Shown here one piece after another: positions 24,838-36,500 of a stretch of 64,000 nt of DNA. Location of the stretch: positions 59,810,494 to 59,874,493 of the forward strand of contig NC_053045.1 of NCBI RefSeq assembly GCF_003473485.1, written 5' to 3'. This DNA is from Medicago truncatula (Eukaryota; Streptophyta; Magnoliopsida; Fabales; Fabaceae). Position numbers and translations under genes: made by a program. Every line of letters starts with the position of its first letter. Position 1 is the first letter of the stretch. A model generated the notes under the pieces. The model made no database searches. It was not told the DNA's origin and saw only the letters and a program-made list of their open reading frames with translations.

Positions 24838-26489
24838 TGATGATAAACTTTTGCCACAAGACTTGAGAGTATCTCAGGATCAAGTTTAGCAGATTTGACT
24901 CCTTATGTCACACTAAATACAGAGATGTTATAAAGGAAAAAAAGAAGTCAATGTTTGATTTCTTCGAAAATTGTGTAGCAACGACACTTTAGATTGAAGA
25001 CGTTACACATTTTGTTACATTCAATAACATATATTTTTTTAATTTGTTAATTAACTAGTGTGCAGTGCAGGTAACTGTTAAATTATATGGAAGATTACAT
25101 TTGCCAAGATTAAGATCTATTGTTCTATTTAAATATTCTGTAATCATGGAAGTCAAGATAGATGATCATAGATCCATTCATACAATAGTAGAAAACAATG
25201 TACAGTAGCATGTTAACAAAAAAGGAAAAGAAAATGAATGAAAATTTGATGGAGTGATATACATACCTGATATTGAATAGAAGAGCACATTAGATATGAA
25301 GGGATGTCAATGAGATCGGAATGGCAGAGCGTTTGGAAAACAAAGACTTTTGAGGAATGATGTTTCTCAATTTTATTTGCTTCCGTTTTCTTGTGTGCTC
25401 CAATTTCATTATCCACCCTATATACTTGCACGACACGAGTGCTATAGTTACGTGAAATTCTTCAAAATGAACTATAGTGCTATACGATTCATTAATATTT
25501 AATGGAAAATGCTAAGGGCAATATTTTGGAAGTTTAAAAAATGTTATTTTTCAATGCAAAACTTTATTCTTTTAGTCCCTCCACAAATACACTTGTTAGC
25601 ATCATGAGTGCATAACCCATATTTAATTTGAACACCTTTGAATTTTATATACTCACTTGTTTTCTTTATGTTTCTCTTTTTTATCACATCGTCAACATTT
25701 TACATTCATGTGTTCATAGTCCATTTATCTAATATTTATGCTACTTTTTACAAAAGGTATGTATAATTTTTGAAATGGATAAATATTATATTTAGAAGAA
25801 AAAAAATGATAAATATTTTTTTATAAAGAGAAAATGACATTTTTTAGTTAAAATACCACATTTTACTTTTAAAAGAGAAAATTTTATGCTGAAAATAGAA
25901 CTTTTTAAAAGTTGATTATCCAATTTCTAAAAAAATATTATATTAGATTCCTTAGCAGGTACTAATTGTTAGCATTTTTTAATTCATTGTTCTTTTAAAA
26001 GAAAATTGTCGGTGTTTTGATGAACTTAGCAATTGATACATGATGTGTGGTTAAAGGTGTTCATATGAATCAATTGAGTTTTACGCGTCTTGTTTTGTTT
26101 TAGAAACCAGGTTGTTTAGGAAAATTGCAAGAAACAAGTTATTTAAAATACTCACGCATGTGGAAATGACTTGTAAAGATTAATTACAATTTTTACAAAG
26201 TTAAAAAATTTATTTAGAGTGTGTTTGATTCGTAAAACAATACTCTTATGTTATAAAATATAAACAAAAGTGAGTTAAAGAAAATAAGTATATTTAGACT
26301 AAATTTGATTCAAATACATCAATTTTCTTTAACTCATTTTTGCTTATATTTTGTAACAAGACAATACATGATAAGACATACTCGATTTAGAAAGAGAAAT
26401 ATTCAAACAGAGAAGGAGGGAGAATGAGAGAAGAAGAGGATCCAAGTTCTTTTTATTTTGGATAAAAAGTTTCTCATGGTTTAGTTTTT
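24838..26489. other. Upstream of the SAUR gene, no gene seen
   Basis: The first few hundred bases are probably the SAUR promoter and leader (minus strand). A minus-strand frame at 25213-25431 has no family resemblance. The remainder is AT-rich. Confidence 0.35.
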
Positions 26490-26660
26490 TTTTTTGTTAC
26501 AAAAATTTTAGGGTGAGGGGATGGTGCCCCAGTTCAAAGCAGGGAAGACCTTCGGGCTCAAAGAGCACTTACAAAGGTATTTATATTTACCTCCCTTCAA
26601 AGGCACTAGTGGGGCTCGAACCCGGGTTCTCTCGGATTCAAGACCTGTCATTTTAAATCA
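26490..26660 (-). mobile_element. Possible SINE, decayed
   Basis: Read on the minus strand it has a B-box-like GGGTTCGAGCCCCAC after sequence rich in CCTTTGAAGGG. There is an oligo-T run at the left, consistent with a minus-oriented poly-A tail. No target duplication was identified, so this is tentative. Confidence 0.3.
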
Positions 26661-28230
26661 AGACCCGTTTTTAAATCAAACAAGGTACAAAAGAAAGTTG
26701 TAGAGTCTAGTATCATATTTTTTTTTGGCAAGTTAAACACTCTTAAAAAAAGTTTAATGAAATAGTCCATCCGTCCCAAAATGTAAGCAAAAATGGATCG
26801 ACATAAGTTGATTTATCTGGTACAAATTTGTGATATAATTTGGTTTTTAAGTTTTCCTTGTCCGTAGGCGATATGACAAATTCCATATAACCTAGCCCAT
26901 CCAAATTGACATCGAAGACAATTAAACCTAAAACTTTGAGAGGAGCATACTCCAAAGTCTAAAGTCAACACCACCCGACCAACCTAAGTGAGGTTTGTCA
27001 AGTTTTAACTTAGATAAGTACATGAGCACTTGATCATAGAGCATACTCAACGCTGAGTACCCCAAACAGTGTTATTGAATGCAATGAATGTATATGTTAC
27101 ACAAGTTGAGGTGGCACTCAATATTCTATATTTCACGCTCTAAACCATGGGTTATTTATGATATCTGAGCAGAAGTTAGGTTGACGCTGGAGTCTGACAC
27201 TAACCAAAATCGCAATAACAACAATCTTTGAGTATTAGTTGTTGCATTGCAGCAGTCACATTTATTTCAAATAATTTGCATCCAATAATGTCTAGTATCC
27301 TCATACTGGCTTTTCACGCGATCAGTGATTATTCTATTAGATGACAGTGGTGCATCATGTGGGTATGACTCATCAGAGTGGCTAGTTAGTATTGAATGGA
27401 GCAGCAACAATCTTTGGTGAAATGACCATAGACTAATTTTGATAGTTATATATGCAGATCACATCTGAGCTGCCAAGTGATAGCTAAGGCTGAACTTGAT
27501 ATAGTTCATTTAACTATTACAGACACCACTCAAAATTTTGCTGTCGATGGTTATGTGCCGAAACCAAACTAAATACTGGAAATTATTTGGGTGCAATGCA
27601 AAGAATGCAGCTATGTCAGTTTTGTAGCTTCACACCAAGTTAGATGAATGAGCATTTATTGATTATAGGCAATTTTCGGGGTACTCAGTTCAGTCGTGAT
27701 CACCAAGATCCTCTGTATGGAACACCTAGTAGATCTTGATAGAATTTCTGACAGACTACAAATACAATTGCTTACCAATAAACTACTTGGATTTTTTTGA
27801 TGTATAATAAACTAATTGTATGAAAATGGTTTTACAGGAACATGTCTATACTAAGTTGTGCATCTAATTGCACTGTAAAATACAGTACAGCTACACTTGC
27901 CAAAGTTTTCTTCAAATTTAGCTTTAATGCAGTTGCATTTTCCTGCATTTGTCGATTTTGATAGAACGATCTATGACTACGTCAAATGCAGGAAATCGTG
28001 ATCAGTTGTCTACACAGTAAAGGTTTTATTCAAGATAGGTTTGATTCTTGAGCAGTGTTAGAAAACCAGAAAGTGAAAATCAAATGTCAAGTTCCAAAAT
28101 CCACATTGAACAAAGAGGGGTATAGTTAAGCAAAATCAATCTTCTTTTTTCTCTAGCTAAGATATGAATGAAACTGAACCCTAACAAAATCAGTAAACTC
28201 TAATCACTACTAATTAAAAAGAAGGTTGAT
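26661..28230. other. Intergenic, no gene seen
   Basis: Near 26765 a Stowaway-like phrase (CATCCGTCCCAAAATG) suggests a broken MITE. The stretch 27000-28000 has less extreme composition but no frame over 70 codons and no recognised family. Confidence 0.35.
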
Positions 28231-28596
28231 TCAGGTAAGCTTGTTGAGAATTTTGGATGCCCAACGCTTAACACGACCTCTAAGTGTGTAACCAAAAATA
28301 ACTCCACCAACAAAGCAAATTGCACAAAGCTTGGAGCATGTCCAATAAGACAGAACTTGTCTGCAAGAATAATAAAATTTATCTCAATTCAAATCCTAAT
28401 GAATTCACACAAACAATAGTGATATCGAAATTCCCAACAAACAAATTAATGGAAAAATCAACATCAGAAAAGAGACAGAGACATGCCTGGAAGGTCTGGT
28501 AGCCAAAACATATGATGAATCGTAAGAAGGTGTGGTCGACGACGACGTTTTGTGGTCGCCGGAAACCTTAACAACAGTTTTCACAGCACCGTCCAT
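28231..28596 (-). CDS. Small single-pass membrane protein, unknown function
   Basis: Minus-strand gene of two exons, 28596-28487 and 28360-28231, giving 79 residues and ending in TGA. The N-terminal half is Ser/Thr-rich (SSSTTPSYDSSYVLATRPSR). The second exon holds CSKLCAICFVGGVIFGYTLR, a short hydrophobic segment (about 47-62) followed by a basic tail (GRVKRWASK). I recognise this as a conserved plant family of uncharacterised small proteins. The donor is GC, not GT (CCAG then GCATGT), while the acceptor is a normal TTGCAG. The splice joins AG with A to make Arg37 and keeps the frame. Reading through the donor gives an unrelated 63-residue end, which I rejected. Confidence 0.75.
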
Positions 28597-28658
28597 TGCT
28601 ACTAACTAAACAACGATGCTCTTTCGTAACCCTTTTCTTATTGTGTTTATTTTTTTTT

Positions 28659-29075
28659 GGTTTAAATATGTCTTTAGTCCTTGCACTTTCATCAAATTTT
28701 GGCATTGGTCCCTACTTTTTTTTTTTGTTTGGAATTGATCCTTGCACTTTGTAAAAATATTGGTATTGGTCCCTCTGTTAACTTTCTGTTAAAAAAAAAA
28801 CACAAAACTATTGGTATTGGTCCCTGCACTTTGTAAAAATATTGGTATTGGTCCCTGCACTTTGTAAAAATATTGGTATTGGTGTCTGCCCTTTGTAAAA
28901 ATATTGATATTGGTGCCACGTGGCGTGAAATGATTGGGCCACATGGCACTCCGTTGGTTTTGTGTTTTTTTTTAACAGAAAGTTAACAGAGGGACTAATA
29001 CCAATATTTTTACAAAGTGTAGGGACCAATGCCAAAATCTAATGAAAGTGCAGGGACCAATAACACATTTAAACC
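28659..29075. mobile_element. Mutator-like MITE, GGTTTAAATATG family
   Basis: Ends GGTTTAAATATGTCTTTAG and ACACATTTAAACC are inverted. Inside, the left arm repeats the unit TTTGTAAAAATATTGGTATTGG four times at about 35-base spacing. The flanks are T-rich (9 Ts versus TTTTTTATT), so the target duplication is only suggestive. It lies just upstream of the 79-residue protein gene. Confidence 0.65.
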
Positions 29076-29710
29076 TTTTTTATTTTTCTATTTGTATATT
29101 TCGGATCCGAACGACGTCGTAGTTTATTTACTCTTCTCTTATACTACTAATATTTTAGACCCCAAAGATATCTCTATATAAATTCATAAAAATAAAAAAC
29201 TTCAAGATATCTCCATATCAAATTTTCATAATTTTTTATAATATATTATTCAAAATATTTAAGCTCAAAATTATGCATTGACATGCATAATAAGCTCAAC
29301 TATGTCAAATATTAAGGGACGGAGGGAGTAATATGACATTAAAGTGCAGTCAACTCATTGAATGTCAAAAAGTATTATTTTTAATTTAAAATTTTCTTTT
29401 TCTGGTTTCTTTAACCCGTGCTCGAGAGTAAGTTATTACTCACATATACAAATCATTATTTTTAGTAATTTATTCAAATCTATTACTACTTACAAAAAAA
29501 GAAAAACACTTGAGTGAGATGATAAAAGATTTTTTTTGAAGCTTAATCAAAAGTTATGAGTTTGAATCTAACTCTAAGAATGTATCAGTGTTAAATCTCG
29601 AGACTAAATTTTACCACTGATTATGGTTCTACCCAACTCTAGACATTAATTCTTTAATTACGCGCATAAGATATTCAAACTAAAGTTAATTTATTCCTTC
29701 CTTAAAAAAA
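29076..29710. other. Intergenic with Stowaway fragment
   Basis: At about 29315-29331 the string GGGACGGAGGGAGTA is a classic Stowaway right end, but a matching left end is not evident. A decayed SINE-like B-box may lie near 29560. Nothing else. Confidence 0.35.
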
Positions 29711-29891
29711 GAGTAGTGATATTTGAACAATCATATGAGACAACTTATGTGACAATTTCTTTTTTCTCTCTTTTCATTGGTCAAAATCAATGGAGAGAGA
29801 AAAAGGAAGAGAGAATAAGAATATAATGTAAGTATGAGAAAGAAAGTTATCAAGAAGTTGTCACAAATTGGTTGTACAAATATCATTTCTC
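29711..29891. mobile_element. Mutator-like MITE, GATATTTGAACAA family
   Basis: Ends GAGTAGTGATATTTGAACAA and the inverse ending CAAATATCATTTCTC, with GAGAGAAAAAG-rich interior. Flanked by TTAAAAAAA and TTAAAAAAG, a 9-base duplication with one difference. Same family as 55182. Confidence 0.75.
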
Positions 29892-30711
29892 TTAAAAAAG
29901 TAAGAGATTAATCTATTGCGTGCTGAAAATACCCTCTTAAAGAAATAAATTATTACTTTTGGCCTTAAATATAAGTTAAGCATCCAGTGATACCGTGGGT
30001 CTGTTTGTTTTAGATTCTAAAAAAATGGATTTTTCTTTGTATTTTTATAAATAGATTTTTTGAAAATTTAGTCAAAAGTAGTAGAATATATTTCAAACTC
30101 ATTTGATGCAAGTTAAAAAAGAGATTTTGACATTCACTAACTTAAATATTCATTGTTCGAGATTTTTTAAAATGACATTTTTCAAAAATGATTTTTATGA
30201 AAAGTTATTTGAAATTGTTTTTTTTTAGAGATTTTTTCAAAATTTAATATCCAAAAAAAATTATAACAAAATGATGAAATACTTAGAATGACATTTTAAG
30301 ATAAGATATTCAAATGGATTTTTCATTTGAAACTTTCTTTAATTTTTTTTTGTTAATTCTATTTTAAAAAAAAACTACTAACTTTATCCCTAATTATAGG
30401 ACCTTTTTGAAAAATAACGGGAATTAAGATAGTGGATATTTGTATTAAATATGTATGTAATTACTATTGTTTTTACAATTTTATCCTTTAAAAAAGAGAG
30501 TTGGTTTATGTTTTCAACCTGTTATTTATTGCTGATTGAAGAAAAAGATGTATAACAAATATGGACATGTATGTAAAGAAATAATTAATGTAGTTGAAAA
30601 TAGCAAAGGGGTATTATAAAAAGGGACAAAAAAATTTATCAAAAGAGTTTTATAATTAAGAACGGAGGTAGTATAAGAAACGGACCTATATAGTACGTTG
30701 TTCGATGAGAT
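29892..30711. other. Intergenic, nothing seen
   Basis: AT-rich with several TTTTTAAAA-type stretches. A fragment ending in AACGGAGGTAGTATAA near 30661 may be a Stowaway end. Confidence 0.35.
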
Positions 30712-32390
30712 GAATTATGTTCATTACCCAGATGGTTCTGCTCATTCCCAAAGTAAAAGTCGAAAATGCCCCTACACAACTTAACATGTGTAGCGTGACT
30801 TAAGTTATAATAAGGGTAGCGTGACTTAAGTCAGTTTCCAGCAACACAGAACCTCCATTCCTCCATTTTTCAACTTTTCAAAAAACGAAATTTTCACCTT
30901 CAAATCCGAATTTCACCATTCTTGCGCCATTCAAACCACAATTCGTCCACAATATCAAGTAAGTGATTATTATACTACTTCTTTGCATTATTTTGGTTGA
31001 AATTTTCAAATTTTTGTAGAAAATTAACATTTTTAGGTTTTTAAAAAATTGTCTCGCATGTTAAAGATTATGATTGTTAGTGATGATTTAACTTAGGAAT
31101 TGTTGTTTAGATGTTGTTTAGGGTACAATGTGGTAGTTTAGGGTTTAGAAAATGTAAGATTACATAGTTGTTTGAAAAATGCACACTACGTGTTCGGTGA
31201 AATGTCTCAATGATATTTTTTTTTATTTTTTTGGATTGTTAATGAAGTAATTAGTTAGAGCTATGTTTGTTAATGTTGATGATAGTTAATTTGACTGCAA
31301 TGTGGTAGTTTATGGATTCAAATGACATTGTCGATATTATAGATAGTGTTGTTGTATTATTAAAGATGACACATGTGTTGCTATCGAAATTATGTGCAAA
31401 AGTGTTAAAGATTTTTTTTCTTTTTGTGCAGATATGTCTGAGCAGGAGAGGAATGACATTTTTAGGGCTGGGAGGCGTGCCTCGACTGGTAGTGCACGGA
31501 GGGAGAAGCAAGCGTTACAGCCTCCGGCTGGTCGACGTCGAGGGAGACTGGGGGCCACGAGTCTTGCTACTGTTGATGTTGCGGGGGGATCGACGTCACA
31601 CAGACGGGTGCATCCCAGATTGTGGACCCGCCACAGTACCAGCCTGAGCAACATTATCAGGAGCAGGCTTATCAGGAGCAGCATGAGAGGCAGATTCCAG
31701 AGGTGGTTTCAAATCCACTCTTCTTAAGCATCTTGGAGGGCCTCCGGACCGATTATAGCGTGTTTGACGATCATCAGGTTCCGAGGAGGAGGTCTAGGAC
31801 TCATAGTCCACAGGAGCAGCAGTAGTGTCTTGTTTTTATGACTTGTTTTTATATGGCTTGTAGTATTTTCTTGACATTTTATTTGCGCGGTTGGCCTTAT
31901 TTATGACATTTACGTTATTTTTCGTTAAAATTGTGTTTTTGAATTATTATTGAATGACTGCATGTTCTCTAAATTATGAGTTCAGGATGAACCAATGAAT
32001 GGTTGTACCAAAATTATTATTGAATGATTGCATATTCACTAAAGAGGGATAGATGGAACAAGGCAGAAGCTACTGCCATGCAAGTCTGCTGTGCATATAG
32101 CATCAGCACCAATGTGAGTTAACTCATGCTAGTGTTAAAACTGGTGTGACTTAACTCACGCTAGTTAAATTCTGTTTTGGTGCTTGCTTTGTACCAGTTT
32201 TATGCCTAGCGTGGTTTAAGTCACGCAACGTGACTTAAGTTGCGTTACATTTTGTACTAACGTGAGTTAAGTCACGCAACATATGTTACGTTACGTTGTA
32301 ATTTACATTAACGCATGTTAACTTACGTAGGGGTATTTCGGTTATTTACTTTGGAAATAAGCGAATCCATTTGGGTAATAAGCAGAATTC
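30712..32390. mobile_element. 1.7 kb MULE-like element carrying a gene fragment
   Basis: Left end GAATTATGTTCATTACCCAG pairs with the right end whose inverse is GAATTCTGCTTATTACCCAA. The arms agree for about 75 bases (TTCCCAAAGTAAA, GCCCCTACACAACTTAACATG). The outer 9 bases CGATGAGAT and GGGTGAGAT match at 7 of 9. Subterminal zones hold many copies of GTGACTTAAGTCA-like palindromes. A gene-like block with one frameshift lies inside (31435-31825). The same ends occur on the smaller element at 33577-34137. Confidence 0.7.
31435..31825 (+). pseudogene. Frameshifted coding fragment inside MULE-like element
   Basis: The block is GC-rich compared with its surroundings and looks like true coding sequence. 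It opens MSEQERNDIFRAGRRASTG after an acceptor-like TTTTTGTGCAG. It then changes frame near 31590-31600 and continues in a Gln/Glu-rich frame (YQPEQHYQEQAYQEQ) ending HSPQEQQ at the TAG at 31823-31825. A single-base indel would reconcile the two frames. Such charged, Gln-rich N-terminal pieces accompany plant mobile domain and MuDR-type transposon genes, but I do not recognise a domain. It may be captured host sequence or a remnant element gene. Confidence 0.45.
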
Positions 32391-32646
32391 GGGTGAGATA
32401 TCTCTCTCTACATCGAGCATCTTGGGGCTAAGTTAAGTTTGGTAGAAAGAGTTAGAACTTAATTACTAGGTAGGTAGAGTTGGGGTGAGAATTAGGCCAC
32501 GCCAGAAAAGCCAATCCTGTCTCGCTGGCTTCACTGATTTCATCCACCCACTCAACCCAATGTATACACTTTCCCTCCCTCATATCATAATCTATCTATC
32601 TCTATCTACCACCCCATAAGGAAAAGAAAACACAACACAACACAAC
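32391..32646 (+). promoter_or_regulatory. Upstream region and leader of the PrxQ gene
   Basis: Pyrimidine-rich leader sequence (CTATCTATCTCTATCTACCA) precedes the ATG at 32647. No clear TATA box was found. The MULE-like element ends only about 256 bases upstream of the start codon. Confidence 0.4.
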
Positions 32647-35339
32647 ATGTTATCACTTTGTTCTTCCTCATCCATGGCTAAGGCTTCCCTCACTCTCCCA
32701 ACCAATTCTTTCCCCACATTTATTCACCCTCAAAACATATCAACATCACTTACTTCAGCTCCATTCAATTCTCAATTTTTTGGCCTCAAGCTATCTCATT
32801 CTTCCATTTCCAAAACCACTTCTTCTCCACCTTCTTCATTCAAAAGAGGTTTCATTTTTGCCAAGGTACTTTATTCACAATATACAAGTTGCTACAATAT
32901 ATCAGCATTACTGTTTGTTTGTTTTCTATATGTTGAATTCATTGGCAAATGGGCAGGTGAGTAAAGGTTCAAAGCCACCGGCTTTCACTTTGAAAGACCA
33001 AGATGGCAAGACAGTGAGTCTCTCCAAGTACAAAGGGAAACCTGTGGTTGTTTATTTCTACCCTGCTGATGAGACCCCTGGCTGTACCAAACAGGTAAGA
33101 AGAAAGAAACACTCATTTACTCTCAATGCTGCATATTTTTGGAGTTTGGACTGATTCAATTTCCGGAGACCTCTGTTTGAACATCTAATCAAAATGAATG
33201 CTTCTTTAAATTTTGTAATTCATAAGTGGATATGCATTGTTAAGTGTCATTAGTAATTCTGATGCGACTATAGTGTGTAGTACTTCCCTTGTGTTAGTTC
33301 TGGCGGACCTTTTGGGGAGTTAATTAGTTAGGTCTCAGTCAAGGGTAATAGGGTAGTATATAAACTGATGTATCCTTGTAAAGAGATAAAAGAGTGACAT
33401 TTTCATAGAATCGTTCATCAAGAGAGAAAATTGTGTGCTCAAGTGAGCAGGTTGAGATTTTCCTTTCCTACAAAGTCTTGTACATATGTTGTGTTTAACT
33501 TGATCATAGTGATAGAATCTAGAGCTGTAAAAATGGGCTAGCCCATTTGGACCACCCCACCAAGCCCTTTATTTTAGAATTCTGCTCTTCACCCAGCACA
33601 AAACACTTGCGCCATGCAGCCATGCTCAAAATGTCCCTGCATTAGTTAACTAACGCAAGTGTAAAAAATACCTGACTTAATTTTTACACGCTGCATGAGT
33701 TAACTCAGGCAAAAATTAACAGATGCGTTAACTCACGCTAGTTTTCAAAACTTCTGATCATATCACTCACGCTGATTTGACTGGAGCTTTATCACATGAA
33801 ATGAATTTCTAGATTCGGTAGTATCTAAAATGAGAAAATGCAAAGTGGGCCAATGCATGAAAAGCAAAGACCAATTTGACTGGATCTTTAAAGAATTAAC
33901 CACCACACCATGCATACAGAAACCACATGCATTCACTATTACTTATTTTACATGATGATCCTCTTTCTCTCTCATTGACCCATACATACATACATACATA
34001 CATACATAATACTATTAATGTCACATGTGTAAAAACTAAGTCAAGCATTTTTTACACTTGCGTTAGTTAACTAACGCAAGAGCATTTTGAACATAGCTGC
34101 AGGGCGCGAGCGAAAAGTGTAGGTGAAGAGCAAAATTCTTTATTTTATAGAGCTTGGGCCTGAAAATTTAAGCCCATAATTTTTAGCCCGCTCAAAATAC
34201 CGACTATCCTGCATGGGCCAGGGTAGCCTGTTTCCCGTATAACCAGAGTAAAGTCACAAACTGAAACAGAAATGTTGAAATTTGATTTTAACTATTAAAA
34301 GGCCACCTTTTTTATAGACATTAACTTTCAATACTCTAACAGCCATTGCCCAGAATATTAGTCTTGCTATCTCAACCATGCAACAATAATTTGGGCACTT
34401 GATGTGCAGTTACTGTGTGTCGAATGCAGCCACAACATCTTAGCAGTAATGCATAAAATTAAGTCAGTGCTATTGGGGAAATGAAAAAACATTGAATACA
34501 TGTAGTGTTATTAGAGCTTGTTTTTAAGCAGGGTTTTTTAGCCCGGTTTGATAAAGCTTGAAGCCTGTGAAGGCCAGGTAGCCCGTTTTAATAGCTCTGG
34601 TAGGGTCAACCTCAGTGAGGATGTAGAAGACCAATCTCTGAACTTCGATAAATCTTGTGTGTTAATTCTTTACCTTCTGCAATATTTCATTTCTCCACGC
34701 GTTTTAGAACTGCTTTATCTTTTCTGTTTCAATCCACATCAGAAGAGTTCTCAAATTTTATCCAATATTTATCTACTGATTATTAGCACCTTGTCCTCTA
34801 ATTCCTAACAGTAATTGTTCATGAAGGATTATGATATAATTAATTCCAATATGGTAAAGGCATGGAATCAGATTATGCAGAGTAGAGCAAATACAATAAA
34901 CTATTTCCATCGTTCTACTTGTATAGTTAAGGAAACAATTTCATGAATTTATTATTGCAGGCCTGTGCTTTTAGGGATTCATATGAGAAGTTCAAGAAAG
35001 CAGGAGCAGAGGTTGTTGGGATAAGTGGAGACGATTCTTCCTCTCACAAGGTAAAACTCAGAATTTTCACTGCATAATATTCGTGCCAATTAATTAACCA
35101 ATGCATTGCATGAAATGTAGGCATTTGCCAAGAAGTACAAACTTCCATTTACCTTGTTGAGTGATGAGGGTAACAAGGTAAGGAAAGAGTGGGGAGTGCC
35201 TGGCGATTTCTTTGGATCATTGCCTGGGAGAGAGACTTATGTTCTTGACAAAAATGGTGTGGTTCAGCTTGTATACAACAATCAGTTCCAACCTGAAAAG
35301 CATATTGATGAGACCTTGAAACTACTCCAAAGCCTTTAA
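32647..35339 (+). CDS. PRXQ: Peroxiredoxin Q, chloroplastic
   Basis: Predicted thiol peroxidase that reduces peroxides in the plastid near the thylakoids, recycled by thioredoxin. Exons 32647-32865, 32957-33094, 34961-35050 and 35121-35339, all GT-AG, give 221 residues. An in-frame Met at codon 10 (32674) would give 212. The first 70 or so residues are Ser/Thr-rich, as in a plastid transit peptide, ending near FIFAKVSKG. The AhpC/TSA core follows: [26 protein letters not shown] and [18 protein letters not shown]. The peroxidatic Cys is C116 and the resolving Cys C121, the five-residue spacing typical of PrxQ. Sequence is nearly collinear with Arabidopsis PrxQ from memory. Intron 2 (1.87 kb) hosts a MULE-type element. 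Two broken copies lie at 40.2 and 45.9 kb. Confidence 0.95.
33577..34137. mobile_element. MULE-type element in PrxQ intron 2
   Basis: Ends GAATTCTGCTCTTCACCCA and the inverse (GGTGAAGAGCAAAATT) define a 561-base element. The arms continue through ACACTTGCGTTAGTTAACTAACGCAAG-type palindromes. It is flanked on both sides by CTTTATTTTA, giving a 9-10 base target duplication. The ends match those of the 1.7 kb element at 30712, so this looks like an internally deleted relative. It does not touch the splice sites. Confidence 0.8.
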
Positions 35340-35821
35340 TCATTCTGCATCCCTTTTGCCTTAATTCATGTATGTAACTAAGAATTGTATGTAACCATTG
35401 TAATTAAGTAGCTGATTTTGAACACTACTTTGGTCACATGAAAGTGATAAAAATAATATTCCTTCTCATATAGAGATCAAACAGTTATAATGTCCCGCGA
35501 TGGAAATATTACCTTCAATTGTCACGAACACTGTCACCTATCAGTATCTTTTGCATATGGTAAATAAAATTAGCTTCAATTGACAATTCATTATATTTTG
35601 TTTAGTGTGAGTTTTCTATGTGAGATAACAATGTTCATCAATTTGTATGATTTATTTGAGCAACATTGCTATAAACTTTGAAAGATTCATGGCTACATTT
35701 CAGTAACATGCAAAACGTTTAGAACACCATTTTGAAAATAAAACTTTTCACTAAATTTTCCCCACTCATTTTTCAAGGTGAGAACATGCAACTATTTTTC
35801 TTGAAATTTTACTGTTACTTA
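35340..35821. other. PrxQ-FMO spacer, module 1
   Basis: 3' UTR of PrxQ and the spacer to the FMO relic. It aligns to 46370-46621 (module 3) and in part to 40860-40988 (module 2), for example the phrases AACATTGCTATAAAC and CACCATTTTGAAAA. Confidence 0.7.
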
Positions 35822-36500
35822 TGCAGTTCTTCCTCCATGAACTCCATCCAAGATCATTACATATTTCATCACTATGGTTGATGCAATATGTTGAGATGCA
35901 GTGTCTCTTATAGAACTTTTCATTATCTCGATCTCCTTAAGGATATGTGAAAGCATTTGCTCAACTTTTGCAAGCTTGAAATTGTCATCTACAAGTCCGT
36001 AAAGCAATATCGAGCATAGCTCTGAAGAGTGTAGCTTTGAAACACTCTCAACATATCCACAAAAGCCTTGTTTGAAATCAATGGATGGATAGTTCTCCGA
36101 TCACGATTAGAATGACTCAAGCTATTAGTACATGTTTGGGTTTAAACTTAGAACCTTCGTCTCTTTTAACCATTAGTTTAAAAGGTTGAATTATCCAACC
36201 TTTCCCGCTTAGATATACTAATAGTACATATTTTTTTATTTTTTTTGACAAAACTTGGTTATTATACTTGGACAAACTAAAGGAAGAACTCGGTTGGACA
36301 AATAATGTTGACTTTGTGTCAAAAATATGTTGACTTTATGCGTTGACTTGACATGCATTAAGATTTTTTTTCCCACACATACACATACTAGTATATTTTA
36401 TTTTAGCCGTAAAGTTTAAGCATTTGTATTTAACTATTTATATAATCAAAGACATGAGGTGTTTGAAATTTGAGTATGCTCATATTCATTCATACATACT
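35822..36500 (-). pseudogene. FMO1-like relic (exon 5 and intron 2 only)
   Basis: Minus-strand match to the last FMO exon from about 36094 to 35822 (NDLGW/WRK, SELCSI and KLAKVEQMLSHILKE regions are readable). A deletion removes the bases coding for RATRFYK in the intact copies and shifts the frame. Left of the coding match on the minus strand, 36300-36490 resembles intron 2 of the FMO at 46.6 kb (compare TTATGCGTTGACTTGACATG with 49150). So exons 3 and 4 are deleted, and no trace of exons 1-2 was found. It is a dead copy belonging to module 1. Confidence 0.8.

Noticed and set aside
28405..28486. Read-through of the small membrane protein exon 1 to a 63-residue product
   Set aside because: The tail is unlike the family, whereas splicing at the GC donor restores the conserved second exon.
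31251..31727. Several overlapping frames on both strands around the MULE cargo
   Set aside because: Only one coding direction (plus) gives a plausible protein; the minus frames are shadows of its GC-rich sequence.
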